Source: Allocatelliglobosispora scoriae
GTDB taxonomy: Bacteria; Actinomycetota; Actinomycetes; Mycobacteriales; Micromonosporaceae
Direction of reading: 5' to 3'
Assembly (NCBI RefSeq): GCF_014204945.1
Contig: NZ_JACHMN010000002.1
Span: 1,316,503-1,380,502 of the forward strand
Length of the DNA: 64,000 nt
Part shown: positions 54,085 through 62,356 of the stretch, piece after piece
Layout: each line of letters begins with the position of its first letter
Numbering within the stretch: the first letter of the stretch is position 1
Made by a program: the position numbers and the translations under genes
The notes under the pieces: model-generated
The model's database searches: none
Told to the model about the DNA's origin: nothing
Seen by the model: only the letters and a program-made list of their open reading frames with translations

Positions 54085-55420
54085 GCTCGTCGTCATCACG
54101 ATGCCGCAGCCGACCGTGAATGGTCCGCTGCACATCGGCCACCTCTCCGGTCCCTATGTCGCAGCCGACATCGCGGCCCGGGCGGCCAGGGCCCGCGGTG
54201 TCCGGGCGATCCTCTCCACCGGTCTCGACGTCCACCAGAACTACGTGCTGCTCCAGGCGGAACGGACGGGGATCCCGGTCGAGAAGATGCTCACCGAGTT
54301 CCGCACCGAGATCGTCGAGACCTACCGGCTCGCCGGGATCCGCCACGACAACTTCACCGACCCGCTGCTGCCCGGGCACGACATCATCATCGACGGGCTG
54401 GTCAACCGGCTGATCACCAGCGGCGCGGTCCACCTGACGGAGTTCGACCTCAAGGTCTGCTCCGACTGCGACCGCACGCTCTACCAGTCCTATGTGACGG
54501 GCCGGTGCTCCCGCTGCGGCGGCGAGGCGGCGGGCGGTGCCTGCGAGGGCTGCGGCTCGTTCACCTCCGCGCAGGACCTCGTCGATCCGGTCTGCGGCGT
54601 GTGCGGTGGAGCCGCCCGGACGGTACCGACCGTGCTGCCCGTGCTGCGCATGGAGGACTACCGCGACCGGCTGACAGAGCTGTGGGTGCGGGCGGAACTC
54701 CCGAGCCGGGTCCGCAGCCTGATCGCCCACCACCTCAGGGTGGGGCTGCCCGCCGTGCCGCTCGCCTACCCCGCCGACTGGGGTGTGCCGGGGACCGCGG
54801 CGATCGCCGGGATGCGGGTGGACGCCCACGCCGAGGTCGCCCTCACCGACCTCTACGGCATCGCCCGCCACGTCTACCCGGACGCCGAGACCCTCGGCGA
54901 CTACCGGGCAGCCTGGGGCGAGGTCGGCGAGCTGTGGCACTGCCACGGCATCGACAACGCCTTCTGGTACGCCGTCTACTGGCCCGCGATCTGGGCAGCC
55001 GCCGGACTCGACCCGCTGCCCCTCACCGGCCTCGCGGTCAACGAGTTCTACACATTGGACGGTCGGAAGTTCTCCACCAGCCGCAACCACGCCATCTGGG
55101 CCAACGAACTGCTCACCGGCGAGGACCCCGCGATCGTCCGGCTCTACCTCGCCTGGGACCGACCCGACCGCTACGCCAGCGACTTCACGATGGCCGCGTT
55201 CACCGCCTTCCGCGACCGGGTGGCCCCCCTGCTCGACGGCACCGCACCGACCACGCCGATGCCGCCGGAGCTCGCCGCCGCCGAGCTCGCCCGCGGCCTG
55301 GCGGCGCTGCGGCTCGACGGGTTCTCCCCGCCGACCGCCGCACGCTGCCTGCTCACGCTGCTCGCCGCCGGGGCGCCGGACGTGGAGCCGCTGCGGTCCG
55401 CGCTGACCGGGCGGGGGTGA
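54071..55420 (+). CDS. Methionyl-tRNA-synthetase-like enzyme, hydrazine synthetase activating subunit
   Basis: 449 residues, class I synthetase fold: HIGH motif intact at residues 21-24 (PLHIGH), KMSKS loop as KFSTSR at 333-338, and four Cys pairs of the MetRS zinc knuckles starting at C130 (CSDC, CSRC, CEGC, CGVC). Only ~110 residues follow the KMSKS loop, so the tRNA anticodon-binding domain is reduced. In known hydrazine synthetases this domain adenylates an amino acid and esterifies it onto N6-hydroxylysine. Its overlap with the cupin gene and the adjacent lysine hydroxylase and FAD oxidase support that role over protein synthesis. The amino acid used is not readable. Confidence 0.87.
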   Translation: MTTDKLVVITMPQPTVNGPLHIGHLSGPYVAADIAARAARARGVRAILSTGLDVHQNYVLLQAERTGIPVEKMLTEFRTEIVETYRLAGIRHDNFTDPLLPGHDIIIDGLVNRLITSGAVHLTEFDLKVCSDCDRTLYQSYVTGRCSRCGGEAAGGACEGCGSFTSAQDLVDPVCGVCGGAARTVPTVLPVLRMEDYRDRLTELWVRAELPSRVRSLIAHHLRVGLPAVPLAYPADWGVPGTAAIAGMRVDAHAEVALTDLYGIARHVYPDAETLGDYRAAWGEVGELWHCHGIDNAFWYAVYWPAIWAAAGLDPLPLTGLAVNEFYTLDGRKFSTSRNHAIWANELLTGEDPAIVRLYLAWDRPDRYASDFTMAAFTAFRDRVAPLLDGTAPTTPMPPELAAAELARGLAALRLDGFSPPTAARCLLTLLAAGAPDVEPLRSALTGRG

Positions 55421-55425
55421 CGGCG

Positions 55426-56466
55426 ATGCGCATCTGCGTCATCGGCGGCGGGCTCGCCGGGGCACTGCTCGCGTGGCGACTCGCCGGCCGCGCCCGGCAG
55501 GTCGACATCTTCACCGGCGACGACGGCGAGCGGGACGCGACCGATGCCTCCGGTGGCGGGGTGCGCGGCTACGAGACGCATCCCGTCCAGCGCGAACTCG
55601 CCGTGGCGAGCCTCGCCGAGCTCCTGTCGAGCCGGGTCCTGCGGGAGTGGGCCGACTTCCGGCGGACGGGGTCGGCGTACCTGCGGGAGGGTTCTGCGGA
55701 GCTGTCGGCCGAACTGGCCGAGGTGGACCGCTGCGTTTACGGGTCGGTCTCGCTGGCGGCGACCGATGAGCTGACCCGCGCGGGCTGGGCCGGGCTGCCC
55801 GCCGGGACGGTCGCCGTCACGGAGCGGTTCGCCGGCTACATCTCACCGCACCGGCTGCGCAGCCGGGTGCTCGCCGACCTCGCCGGACGGCAGCGCACCA
55901 CCGTGCGGACCGGCGCGATCACCGCGCTGGTCCCGCACACCGACGGCACCGTCGACTGCCGCACCGTGGAGGCGGTGCGGCGTTACGACGTCGTCGTCAT
56001 CGCGGCGGGGGCCTGGACCCCGGCGCTGCTGCGGGCGAGCGGCCTGCCCGCCGACGGCTACCGGACCAAGGCGATCCAGTACACGGTCTACCCGGCCGGC
56101 GGCTGGCGACCGCCGGTCTTCGTCGACGAGACGTCCGGGCTCTTCGGCCGGCCCACCGCCGACGGCGCCGTGCTGCTGGGACTGCCCACGCAGTCCTGGG
56201 GCGCGGGACCGGGCGAATCATCGGGGACCACCGCCCTGCACGTGGAGGCGAGCAGGGTGGCCCGGACCCGGTTCCCCCGGCTGCGCCTGGGCCCGCCGCG
56301 ATCGCGGATCAGCGCCACCGACTGCTATGCCGGGCAGCCCGTCCTGCGGTTGCGGCCCGTCGGTGCGGCGCCCCGGCTGCACACCTTCACCGGTGGTGCC
56401 GGCGGCTCGGTGAAGACCGCGCTCGCCGCGAGCTCGATCGCCGCCGCTCAGCTCACCGCTGATTGA
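55426..56466 (+). CDS. FAD-dependent amino-acid oxidase (DAO/glycine-oxidase family)
   Basis: 346 residues. Rossmann FAD motif VIGGGLAGALLAWRL at residues 5-19, a substrate-domain segment RLRSRVLADLAGR, the second FAD contact VVIAAGAWTPALL, and a C-terminal GGAGGSVKTALAAS loop. In the s56-p1, triacsin and pyrazomycin pathways the equivalent enzyme (Spb39, Tri27, PyrL) oxidises the lysine side of the N-N adduct and frees a hydrazino acid. ATG at 55426; a GTG at 55417 overlapping the upstream stop is the alternative. Coupled closely to the MetRS-like gene. Confidence 0.86.
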   Translation: MRICVIGGGLAGALLAWRLAGRARQVDIFTGDDGERDATDASGGGVRGYETHPVQRELAVASLAELLSSRVLREWADFRRTGSAYLREGSAELSAELAEVDRCVYGSVSLAATDELTRAGWAGLPAGTVAVTERFAGYISPHRLRSRVLADLAGRQRTTVRTGAITALVPHTDGTVDCRTVEAVRRYDVVVIAAGAWTPALLRASGLPADGYRTKAIQYTVYPAGGWRPPVFVDETSGLFGRPTADGAVLLGLPTQSWGAGPGESSGTTALHVEASRVARTRFPRLRLGPPRSRISATDCYAGQPVLRLRPVGAAPRLHTFTGGAGGSVKTALAASSIAAAQLTAD

Positions 56467-56543
56467 ACAGCCCTTCGGCGCCACCGCGCCGCGGGTCCGT
56501 GAACCACCGCTGAACACCATCACCCGTCAGAAAGGTTCATCCC

Positions 56544-57842
56544 ATGTCCGACCGTACAGTCAATGATCTTGGTTGTGTGCCGGCCGAACTCCCCTACTTC
56601 CACACGGTGGGGATCGGCGCCGGACCGGCCAACCTCAGCCTCGCCGCCCTCTTCGAATCCGCGACCACCGAGCGCATCGCGCTCTTCGACGCGGCTCCCG
56701 GCCCGTCGTGGCACGCCGACCTGCTCTATTCGGGGGTACGCATGCAGACGGGCTGGCTGAAGGATCTCGTCTCCCTCGTCGACCCGCGGCACAAGCTGAC
56801 CTTCCACAACTACCTGGTCACCACCGGACGGCTCTACGCCCTGCTCAACGCCCAGTTCGACGCGATTCCCCGCATCGAGTACCAGCGCTACCTCGCCTGG
56901 GCCGCCGAGCAGATCGGCAACATCTCCTACAGCTCCCGGATCGACCGGGTCTCCTTCGGCGAGGGCGGCTTCACCGTCCACTCCGACGGCAAGCCGCTGG
57001 CCCGCTCGGAGCACCTGGTGCTGGGCGTCGGCACCAGGCCGATGCTGCCGGCCTACCTCGGCGGGCTCCCGGCCGACCAGGTCTTCATCGCCGACGGGCT
57101 CGCCGCCCGGCTCGACGCGATGCGCGCCGACACCGAGGCGCCCGTCGCCGTGATCGGCGCCGGACAGACCGGCATCGAGTGCGTGTTCCGGCTGCTCGGC
57201 GCGGGCTTCACCGACATCTCGTGGTTCGGTCGCCACCAGTGGTTCCAGAGCATCGACGACTCGCCGATCGCCAACGACATCTACCGGCCGCAGCACGTCG
57301 ACTACATGCAGGAGCTGACCCGGACCACCCGGCGGCAGCTCATCGCCGACCACAAGCTGACCGGCGACGCCCTCACCCCGGGTGCGCTGCGCGCGCTCTA
57401 CCAGGCCAACTACGACGGCATGCTGGAGCTGGGCCGCTATCCGGTGACCCTGCTGCCGCACCGGGACGTCACCTCGGGCGAGCGCGACGGCAACGACATC
57501 GTGCTGCGCTGCACGTCGCCGGAGCGGCGCGAGGAGTACCGGTTCCGCCACGTCGTGGTCGCCGCCGGGCGGGAGGCGACGCCGCTGCCCCTCGACGACG
57601 AGCTGCGCGAGCGGATCGACCTCGACGACGAGAACGAGATGATCGTCGAGTCGGACTTCTCGGTGCGCTGGAAGGGGATGAACGGGCACAAGATCTATGC
57701 CCTGGGCGCCAGCCGCTACAGCCACGGGCTCACCAACGCCGGGCTCACCCTGCTCCCGGTCCGCGCCGCGCGGGTGGTCAACTCCATGTTCGGCACGCAC
57801 ATCTACCAGGTACGCGACGAGCTGTCGCCGGTCCGGTGGTGA
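56544..57842 (+). CDS. L-lysine N6-monooxygenase (IucD-like)
   Basis: 432 residues, a flavin N-hydroxylase: FAD motif GIGAGPANLSL (residues 24-34), NADPH motif AVIGAGQTGIECVFRL, substrate segments YSGVRMQTGWLKDLVSLVDP and NKYLV-like HNYLVTTGRLYALLN, and the C-terminal SRYSHGLTNAGLTLL. The family hydroxylates the side-chain amine of lysine or ornithine; lysine is expected here because hydrazine synthetases use N6-hydroxylysine. ATG at 56544 follows AAAGGTTC. It is Spb38/Tri26/PyrM-like. No siderophore synthetase genes are present, arguing against a hydroxamate siderophore. Confidence 0.9.
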   Translation: MSDRTVNDLGCVPAELPYFHTVGIGAGPANLSLAALFESATTERIALFDAAPGPSWHADLLYSGVRMQTGWLKDLVSLVDPRHKLTFHNYLVTTGRLYALLNAQFDAIPRIEYQRYLAWAAEQIGNISYSSRIDRVSFGEGGFTVHSDGKPLARSEHLVLGVGTRPMLPAYLGGLPADQVFIADGLAARLDAMRADTEAPVAVIGAGQTGIECVFRLLGAGFTDISWFGRHQWFQSIDDSPIANDIYRPQHVDYMQELTRTTRRQLIADHKLTGDALTPGALRALYQANYDGMLELGRYPVTLLPHRDVTSGERDGNDIVLRCTSPERREEYRFRHVVVAAGREATPLPLDDELRERIDLDDENEMIVESDFSVRWKGMNGHKIYALGASRYSHGLTNAGLTLLPVRAARVVNSMFGTHIYQVRDELSPVRW

Positions 57843-58237
57843 GCACCGTGCCGGACATCAGTTACCACGGTCGGGTCTTCGTACCCGTCGTCGTCGCACC
57901 GGCGGTGCAGTCGACCGAGGAGACCCCGCGCGGGCGGTTCAGCCAGCAGGGCGACCTGGTCCGGGGCGAGTACTCCGGCGGCTGGCTGCGCGGCGGCTCC
58001 ATGGTCGGCGTCTGCGATCGTGACGGCACCGTCGAGGGCGTCTACTGCCTCGCCTTCGGCAACGGAGACATGGTCGCCGGGCGCTGCCGCTACGAGCCGA
58101 CGGTGCTCGCCGACGGCCGGCTGCGGATCGCCGAGCACTGGGAGCGGTTCGACGGATCCGCCGGAGTGTCCTATATAGAGGAAGTAACCGACGACGCCGG
58201 CGCCACCGCGCCGTCGCGTCGAGGAGAGGAGCACTAG
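57839..58237 (+). CDS. Small conserved protein of the hydrazine operon
   Basis: 132 residues, no signal or membrane segment. Beta-rich: ISYHGRVFVPVV, GRFSQQGDLVRGEYSGGWLRGGSMVGV, GTVEGVYCLAFGNGDMVAGRCRYEPTVLADGRLRIAEHWERFDG, GVSYIEEV. This is the pattern of a widespread small family often labelled, without evidence, N-acetylglutamate synthase; it reads like a small lipocalin/avidin-like barrel. GTG at 57839 overlaps the hydroxylase stop (GTGA). Membership in the operon suggests binding of an intermediate or product, or self-protection; both are guesses. Confidence 0.7.
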   Translation: MSTVPDISYHGRVFVPVVVAPAVQSTEETPRGRFSQQGDLVRGEYSGGWLRGGSMVGVCDRDGTVEGVYCLAFGNGDMVAGRCRYEPTVLADGRLRIAEHWERFDGSAGVSYIEEVTDDAGATAPSRRGEEH

Positions 58238-58239
58238 TC

Positions 58240-59499
58240 ATGCACGACAACCCCACCGTGCGGACCGGTCGGCCGCACCTGCTGGTCATCGCCACCGGGA
58301 TGCGCCTGTTCCGCGAGTACCTGCTGCGCTCGATCGCGTCGCAGTACCGCATCCACATGTTCCTGCACGCCGAGCCCACCTGGGAGACCGACTACATCGC
58401 CGGGTGGACGGTGCTGGAGAGCACCCTGGACGCCGACGCGATGACCGTCGCCGCCCGCAAGCTCGACAGCACCGACCCGATCGACGGGGTCCTCTGCTGG
58501 GACGAGGCCCGCATCCTGCAGACCGCCCACGTCGCAGCGGCGCTCGGACTGCCCGGCGGCGACCCCGAGATGGTCAACCGCTGCCGCGACAAGCACCTGA
58601 CCCGGCAGGCGCTCTCGGCCGCCGGGGTGCCGCAGCCGCAGTCGATCCTCGTCGACACCGTGGACGACGCCCTGATCGCGGCCGAGAAGGTCGGTTACCC
58701 GATCATCCTCAAGCCCCGGGCGCTCGCCGCCAGCCTCGGCGTGATCAAGGTCAACGACGCCGAGGAGCTCGCGGCGAACTGGGCCTTCGCCCACGACACG
58801 ACCGTGCCGGAGGCGCCGCACTACGACGTCAAGGTGCTCGTGGAGGAGTTCGCCGACGGCTATGAGATCAGCATCGACTCGGCGGTCTTCGAGGGGGCGG
58901 TGCAGCCGTTCTGCCTGGCCCGCAAGGAGTTGGGCTACTTCCCCTACGCCGAGGAGGTCGGCCACTTCGTCTCGGCCACCGACCCGCTCTGGCAGGACGA
59001 GCAGCTCATCAAGGTGCTGCACGACACCCACGCCGCGCTCGGGTTCACCGACGGCGTCACCCACACCGAGATCATGATGACCGGCGACGGGCCCAAGGTG
59101 ATCGAGGTCAACGCCCGGATCGGCGGCGACCTCATCCCCTATCTGGGGCTGCGGGCCAACGGGATCGACCCCGGTCTCGCCGCGGCGGCGGTCGCGTGCG
59201 GGCACGCACCGGCGATGACCCCGGATCGGAGCCTCTGCGGCGGGGTGCGGTTCTTCTACGTCGACACCGACGACACGGTGCTCACCTCGATCCGGTTCGT
59301 CGAGGAGGACCTGCCCGCCGCGACGGATCTGCTGGTGCCGCTGATGAAGGCGGGCGACACCACCTCGCCGCCGCCGAAAGGCACGCTGTGGGGCCGCATC
59401 GCGTACGCCACCGCCGTCGCCGACTCCGTCGAGGAGTGCCGGGCCGCGCTCGACCACGCCCAGGCTGCCCTGCGCTGGAACGAGGAGGTGACCGCATGA
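58240..59499 (+). CDS. ATP-grasp amino-acid/peptide ligase 1
   Basis: 419 residues. N-terminal pre-ATP-grasp Rossmann part, central ATP-grasp with DKHLTRQALSAAGVPQPQSILV, YPIILKPRALAASLGVIKV, VLVEEFADGYEISIDSAV and IEVNARIGGDLIPYLG (metal-binding Glu and Asn), and a C-terminal lid domain as in BacD/biotin-carboxylase-like L-amino-acid ligases. These make dipeptides through an aminoacyl phosphate. ATG at 58240 follows GAGGAGAGGAGC; the stop overlaps the exporter start (ATGA at 59496). It probably couples the hydrazino acid, or a lysine-derived piece, to another amino acid. Confidence 0.85.
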   Translation: MHDNPTVRTGRPHLLVIATGMRLFREYLLRSIASQYRIHMFLHAEPTWETDYIAGWTVLESTLDADAMTVAARKLDSTDPIDGVLCWDEARILQTAHVAAALGLPGGDPEMVNRCRDKHLTRQALSAAGVPQPQSILVDTVDDALIAAEKVGYPIILKPRALAASLGVIKVNDAEELAANWAFAHDTTVPEAPHYDVKVLVEEFADGYEISIDSAVFEGAVQPFCLARKELGYFPYAEEVGHFVSATDPLWQDEQLIKVLHDTHAALGFTDGVTHTEIMMTGDGPKVIEVNARIGGDLIPYLGLRANGIDPGLAAAAVACGHAPAMTPDRSLCGGVRFFYVDTDDTVLTSIRFVEEDLPAATDLLVPLMKAGDTTSPPPKGTLWGRIAYATAVADSVEECRAALDHAQAALRWNEEVTA

Positions 59500-60764
59500 C
59501 AGCCGTCGCGGACACGCAGGAAACCGGCATCCTGGTGACGATCCGGGAAGCACCGGCGGCGGTGAAGGCGCTGCTCGCCGGGGTCTTCGTCAACAAGCTC
59601 GGCTGGTTCATCCAGGTCTTCCTGGTGCTCTTCCTGACCCATCGGGGCTTCAGCGAGGTGCAGGCGGGCACGGCACTCGGCTTCTACGGCGGCGGATCCG
59701 TCATCGGCCTGATCATCGGCGGCTCGCTCGCCGACAAGCTCGGGCCGCGCAACGCGGTGCTCGTCAGCATGCTCGGCACCGCCGCGTTCGTGGTCGGCAT
59801 CCTCTACGTCGACGGTTACCCGGCGCTGCTCGCGATCATCACGCTCGTCGGCGTCGTGGGCCAGTTCTACCGGCCCGCCTCGGCGGCGCTGCTCACCGAG
59901 CTGACACCGGAGAACAGGCAGGTGATGATCTTCGCGGTCTATCGCCTCGCGCTGAACCTCGGCACCACCGCCGCCCCGCTCATCGGTGCGGCGCTGCTCG
60001 CCGTCTCCTGGGACCTGCTCTTCTGGGGCGAGGCGGTGGCGGCACTCGCCTTCGCCGCGATCGTCGCGGTGGCACTGCCCCGGCGCGTTTCCGCCTCGAC
60101 CGAGGCAACGGACAGCGCGGCGCCGACCGCTCCGGCACCGAGCAGTGGCTACCTGGCGATGCTCGGCGACTACCGCTACCTGCTCTTCCTGCTCTGCATG
60201 TTCCTCAACGCCGCCGTCTACATCCAGTACCTGGCGACGCTGCCGCTCGCCATGTCGGCGCGGGGGCTGAGCACCTGGTGGTTCGGGGCGGTGGTCGCGC
60301 TCAACGGCTTCCTCGTCATCACCTGCGAGCTGCTCGTCACCAAGGTGGTGCAGCACTGGCCGGCCCGGATCGTCGCCGTCATCGGGTTCATCCTGCTCGG
60401 CGGCGGCCTCGCGTTCTACGCACTGCCGTGGGCTCCGGCGGTCTTCGTCGTCGGCACGCTCATCTGGACCCTCGCCGAGATCATCGGCGGGCCGACGATG
60501 TTCGCCTACCCCGGGATGGCGGCACCGGAGCACCTGCGTGGGCGCTATATCGGTGCTGCTCACGCCATGTTCGGCCTCGGGTCGGCGCTGGGACCGATCG
60601 CCGGTGTCTACGCCTTCCGGCAGCTCGGCAACTCCGTCTGGATCTGGATCGGCGTCGTCTCCCTCGCCGGGACCGCCGCCGCCTTCTTCGGCATGCGCGG
60701 CCGCCGCGTCGTCGACCAGCCCGTCGCGGCGCTCGCCGCCGAGAAGGTGGAGGCACTGTCATGA
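59496..60764 (+). CDS. MFS exporter of the hydrazine operon
   Basis: 422 residues, twelve predicted helices. GSLADKLGPRNAVL is MFS motif A between helices 2 and 3; NRLYRLALNLGTT-like VYRLALNLGTTAAPLIGAAL marks helix 5 (motif C region), as in drug:H+ antiporters of the MdtH/YfcJ kind. Coupled by 4-bp ATGA overlaps to ligase genes on both sides, so it is an integral part of the pathway, probably exporting the product and giving resistance. Confidence 0.87.
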   Translation: MTAVADTQETGILVTIREAPAAVKALLAGVFVNKLGWFIQVFLVLFLTHRGFSEVQAGTALGFYGGGSVIGLIIGGSLADKLGPRNAVLVSMLGTAAFVVGILYVDGYPALLAIITLVGVVGQFYRPASAALLTELTPENRQVMIFAVYRLALNLGTTAAPLIGAALLAVSWDLLFWGEAVAALAFAAIVAVALPRRVSASTEATDSAAPTAPAPSSGYLAMLGDYRYLLFLLCMFLNAAVYIQYLATLPLAMSARGLSTWWFGAVVALNGFLVITCELLVTKVVQHWPARIVAVIGFILLGGGLAFYALPWAPAVFVVGTLIWTLAEIIGGPTMFAYPGMAAPEHLRGRYIGAAHAMFGLGSALGPIAGVYAFRQLGNSVWIWIGVVSLAGTAAAFFGMRGRRVVDQPVAALAAEKVEALS

Positions 60765-61999
60765 CCTACGCCATCATCGTCGATCCGCTCTCCACCGGGC
60801 AGGAGTACGGCCCGGCGTTCCGGGAGGCGGGTGCCACTCCGATCGCCGTGCTCAGCGGTCTCCAGCCGCCGGACTCCTACCTGCCGACGTGGTTCCCGGA
60901 GAATTACGAGGCGGTGCACTACTTCGACGGGGACGTCTCCGCGCTCGCCGAACAGCTCCGCGGCTACCTCGTCGACGGGTTCGTCATCCCCGGCGCCGAG
61001 TCCGGGGTGGAGCTCGCCGACCAGCTCATCGACCGCCTCACCCCCGGCGCGGGGAATGTCAGCCCGCTCAACACGGCACGCCGGGACAAGCGGGCCATGT
61101 CGGCGGCGTTGGGCGCGGCCGGCGTACCCAGACTCCGTCAGATCAGCTCCGACGACCCGGCGGTGATCGACGCTTGGCTGGCCGACAACGGCCTGGTCGG
61201 TCGTCGTCTGGTGATCAAGCCGCCGAAGGGCGGCGGCGGCGACGAGGTGCACATCATCGCCGAGGACGACGACTGGCGGACGCGGTTCGCGGAGATCCTC
61301 GGCAACACCAACAAGCTGGGAGTGCACAACGACGAGGTGCTGGTCCAGGAGTACGCCGAGGGGACGGAGTACCTCGTCGACAGCTACTCCGTGGACGGGC
61401 GGCACGCGCTGGTGGACGTCTGCCGCTACACCAAGATCCGGCGTGGCGACCAGATCGGGATCTACCGGCGGATCGACTTCCTGGAGCCCGATCATCCGGA
61501 GGTGCTGGCGATCTGGCCGTATACGCAGCAGGTGCTTGATGCTGTCGGGATCCGCGTCGGGTGCGGGCACGCGGAGGTGATGCTGACTCCGGACGGGCCT
61601 CGTTTGATTGAAGTCGCCGCTCGGCCGGCCGGAGGCGGGCACCAGATGGTGAGCGACCTCGCGACCGGGGACAACCACATCAAGCGGACGGTCGCGCACC
61701 GCCTGCGCGGTGAGTTCCGGGAGAGCTTCGACCTGGTGCAGCGGCTGCGGGGGATCTTCGTCTCGGCGCATCGCGCGGGGATCCTGCGCAACGGCGAAGT
61801 GCTGCAGAAGGCGGAGGCGCTGGCGTCGTTCCACTGGATGCGGGTGATGAAGGAGAACGGCGCGCTGGTGCCGGAGACGGTGGACCTGTTCACGTGCCTG
61901 GCCTGGGTGATCCTGATTCACCAGGACCTGGCGGTGCTGGACGAGGACTACGACCGGGTGCTGGAGCTGGAGGCCGAGATCCAGATCGATCCGGTGTAG
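60761..61999 (+). CDS. ATP-grasp amino-acid/peptide ligase 2
   Basis: 412 residues. ATP-grasp elements RRDKRAMSAALGAAGVPRLRQ, RLVIKPPKGGGGDEVHII, VLVQEYAEGTEYLVDSYSV, GCGHAEVMLTPDGPRLIEVAARPAGGGHQ with the catalytic Glu/Arg loop, in the layout of L-amino-acid ligases and of ligases in peptide natural-product clusters. It differs clearly from ligase 1, so a second, different bond is probably made. ATG at 60761 overlaps the MFS stop. Last gene of the operon; downstream lies a repeat-rich gap. Confidence 0.85.
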   Translation: MTYAIIVDPLSTGQEYGPAFREAGATPIAVLSGLQPPDSYLPTWFPENYEAVHYFDGDVSALAEQLRGYLVDGFVIPGAESGVELADQLIDRLTPGAGNVSPLNTARRDKRAMSAALGAAGVPRLRQISSDDPAVIDAWLADNGLVGRRLVIKPPKGGGGDEVHIIAEDDDWRTRFAEILGNTNKLGVHNDEVLVQEYAEGTEYLVDSYSVDGRHALVDVCRYTKIRRGDQIGIYRRIDFLEPDHPEVLAIWPYTQQVLDAVGIRVGCGHAEVMLTPDGPRLIEVAARPAGGGHQMVSDLATGDNHIKRTVAHRLRGEFRESFDLVQRLRGIFVSAHRAGILRNGEVLQKAEALASFHWMRVMKENGALVPETVDLFTCLAWVILIHQDLAVLDEDYDRVLELEAEIQIDPV

Positions 62000-62011
62000 C
62001 AGCCGGTGTTT

Positions 62012-62305
62012 CACGGGCCGGACCGGGCTGGCGCCTGGTCCGGCCCGTTGGCGCTGAACGGCACGGTCTGGCCGGCTGGCGCTGCACGGTCTGGCCGGCT
62101 GGCGCTGCACGGCGCGGTCCGGCCGACTGGCGCTGGACGGCACGGTCTGGCCGGCTGGCGCTGCACGGCACGGCACAGCCGACTGGCGCTGGACGGCACG
62201 GTCTGGCCGGCTGGCGCTGCACGGTCCGGCCGGCTGGCGCTGAACCGCACGGCCCGGCCGGCTGGCGCTGAACCGCACGGTCCAGCCCGTTGATGCTCGA
62301 CGGTC
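62012..62305. repeat. 23/28-bp tandem repeat array
   Basis: About ten imperfect units of 23 or 28 bp with the core GGTCTGGCCGGCTGGCGCTG, alternating endings GCAC, GGACGGCAC and AACCGCAC. It starts right after the hydrazine operon. The unit length is not a multiple of three and no start or ribosome site precedes it, so it is not a repeat protein. GC-rich; could be minisatellite-like. Confidence 0.85.
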
Positions 62306-62356
62306 ACCGCGCCGCGGTGACGGATCGTGACGGCAAGCCGCCCGGGGACCGGTGAC

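Noticed and set aside
54071-55420. Interpretation as a second housekeeping or resistance MetRS
   Set aside because: The anticodon-binding part is reduced and the gene overlaps a cupin and is coupled to an FAD oxidase and a lysine hydroxylase.
57839-58237. Labelling the small operon protein as N-acetylglutamate synthase
   Set aside because: It has no GNAT acetyl-CoA loop or amino-acid kinase domain; the label used for its family has no support in the sequence.
53719-61999. Interpretation as a siderophore (hydroxamate) operon because of the lysine N6-hydroxylase
   Set aside because: No acyltransferase, IucA/C synthetase, NRPS or iron transporter is present, whereas the cupin and MetRS-like genes fit N-N bond formation.
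62012-62305. Tandem array as CRISPR or as a repeat protein
   Set aside because: Units are contiguous without unique spacers, variable in length (23/28 bp), and not a multiple of three with no start site.
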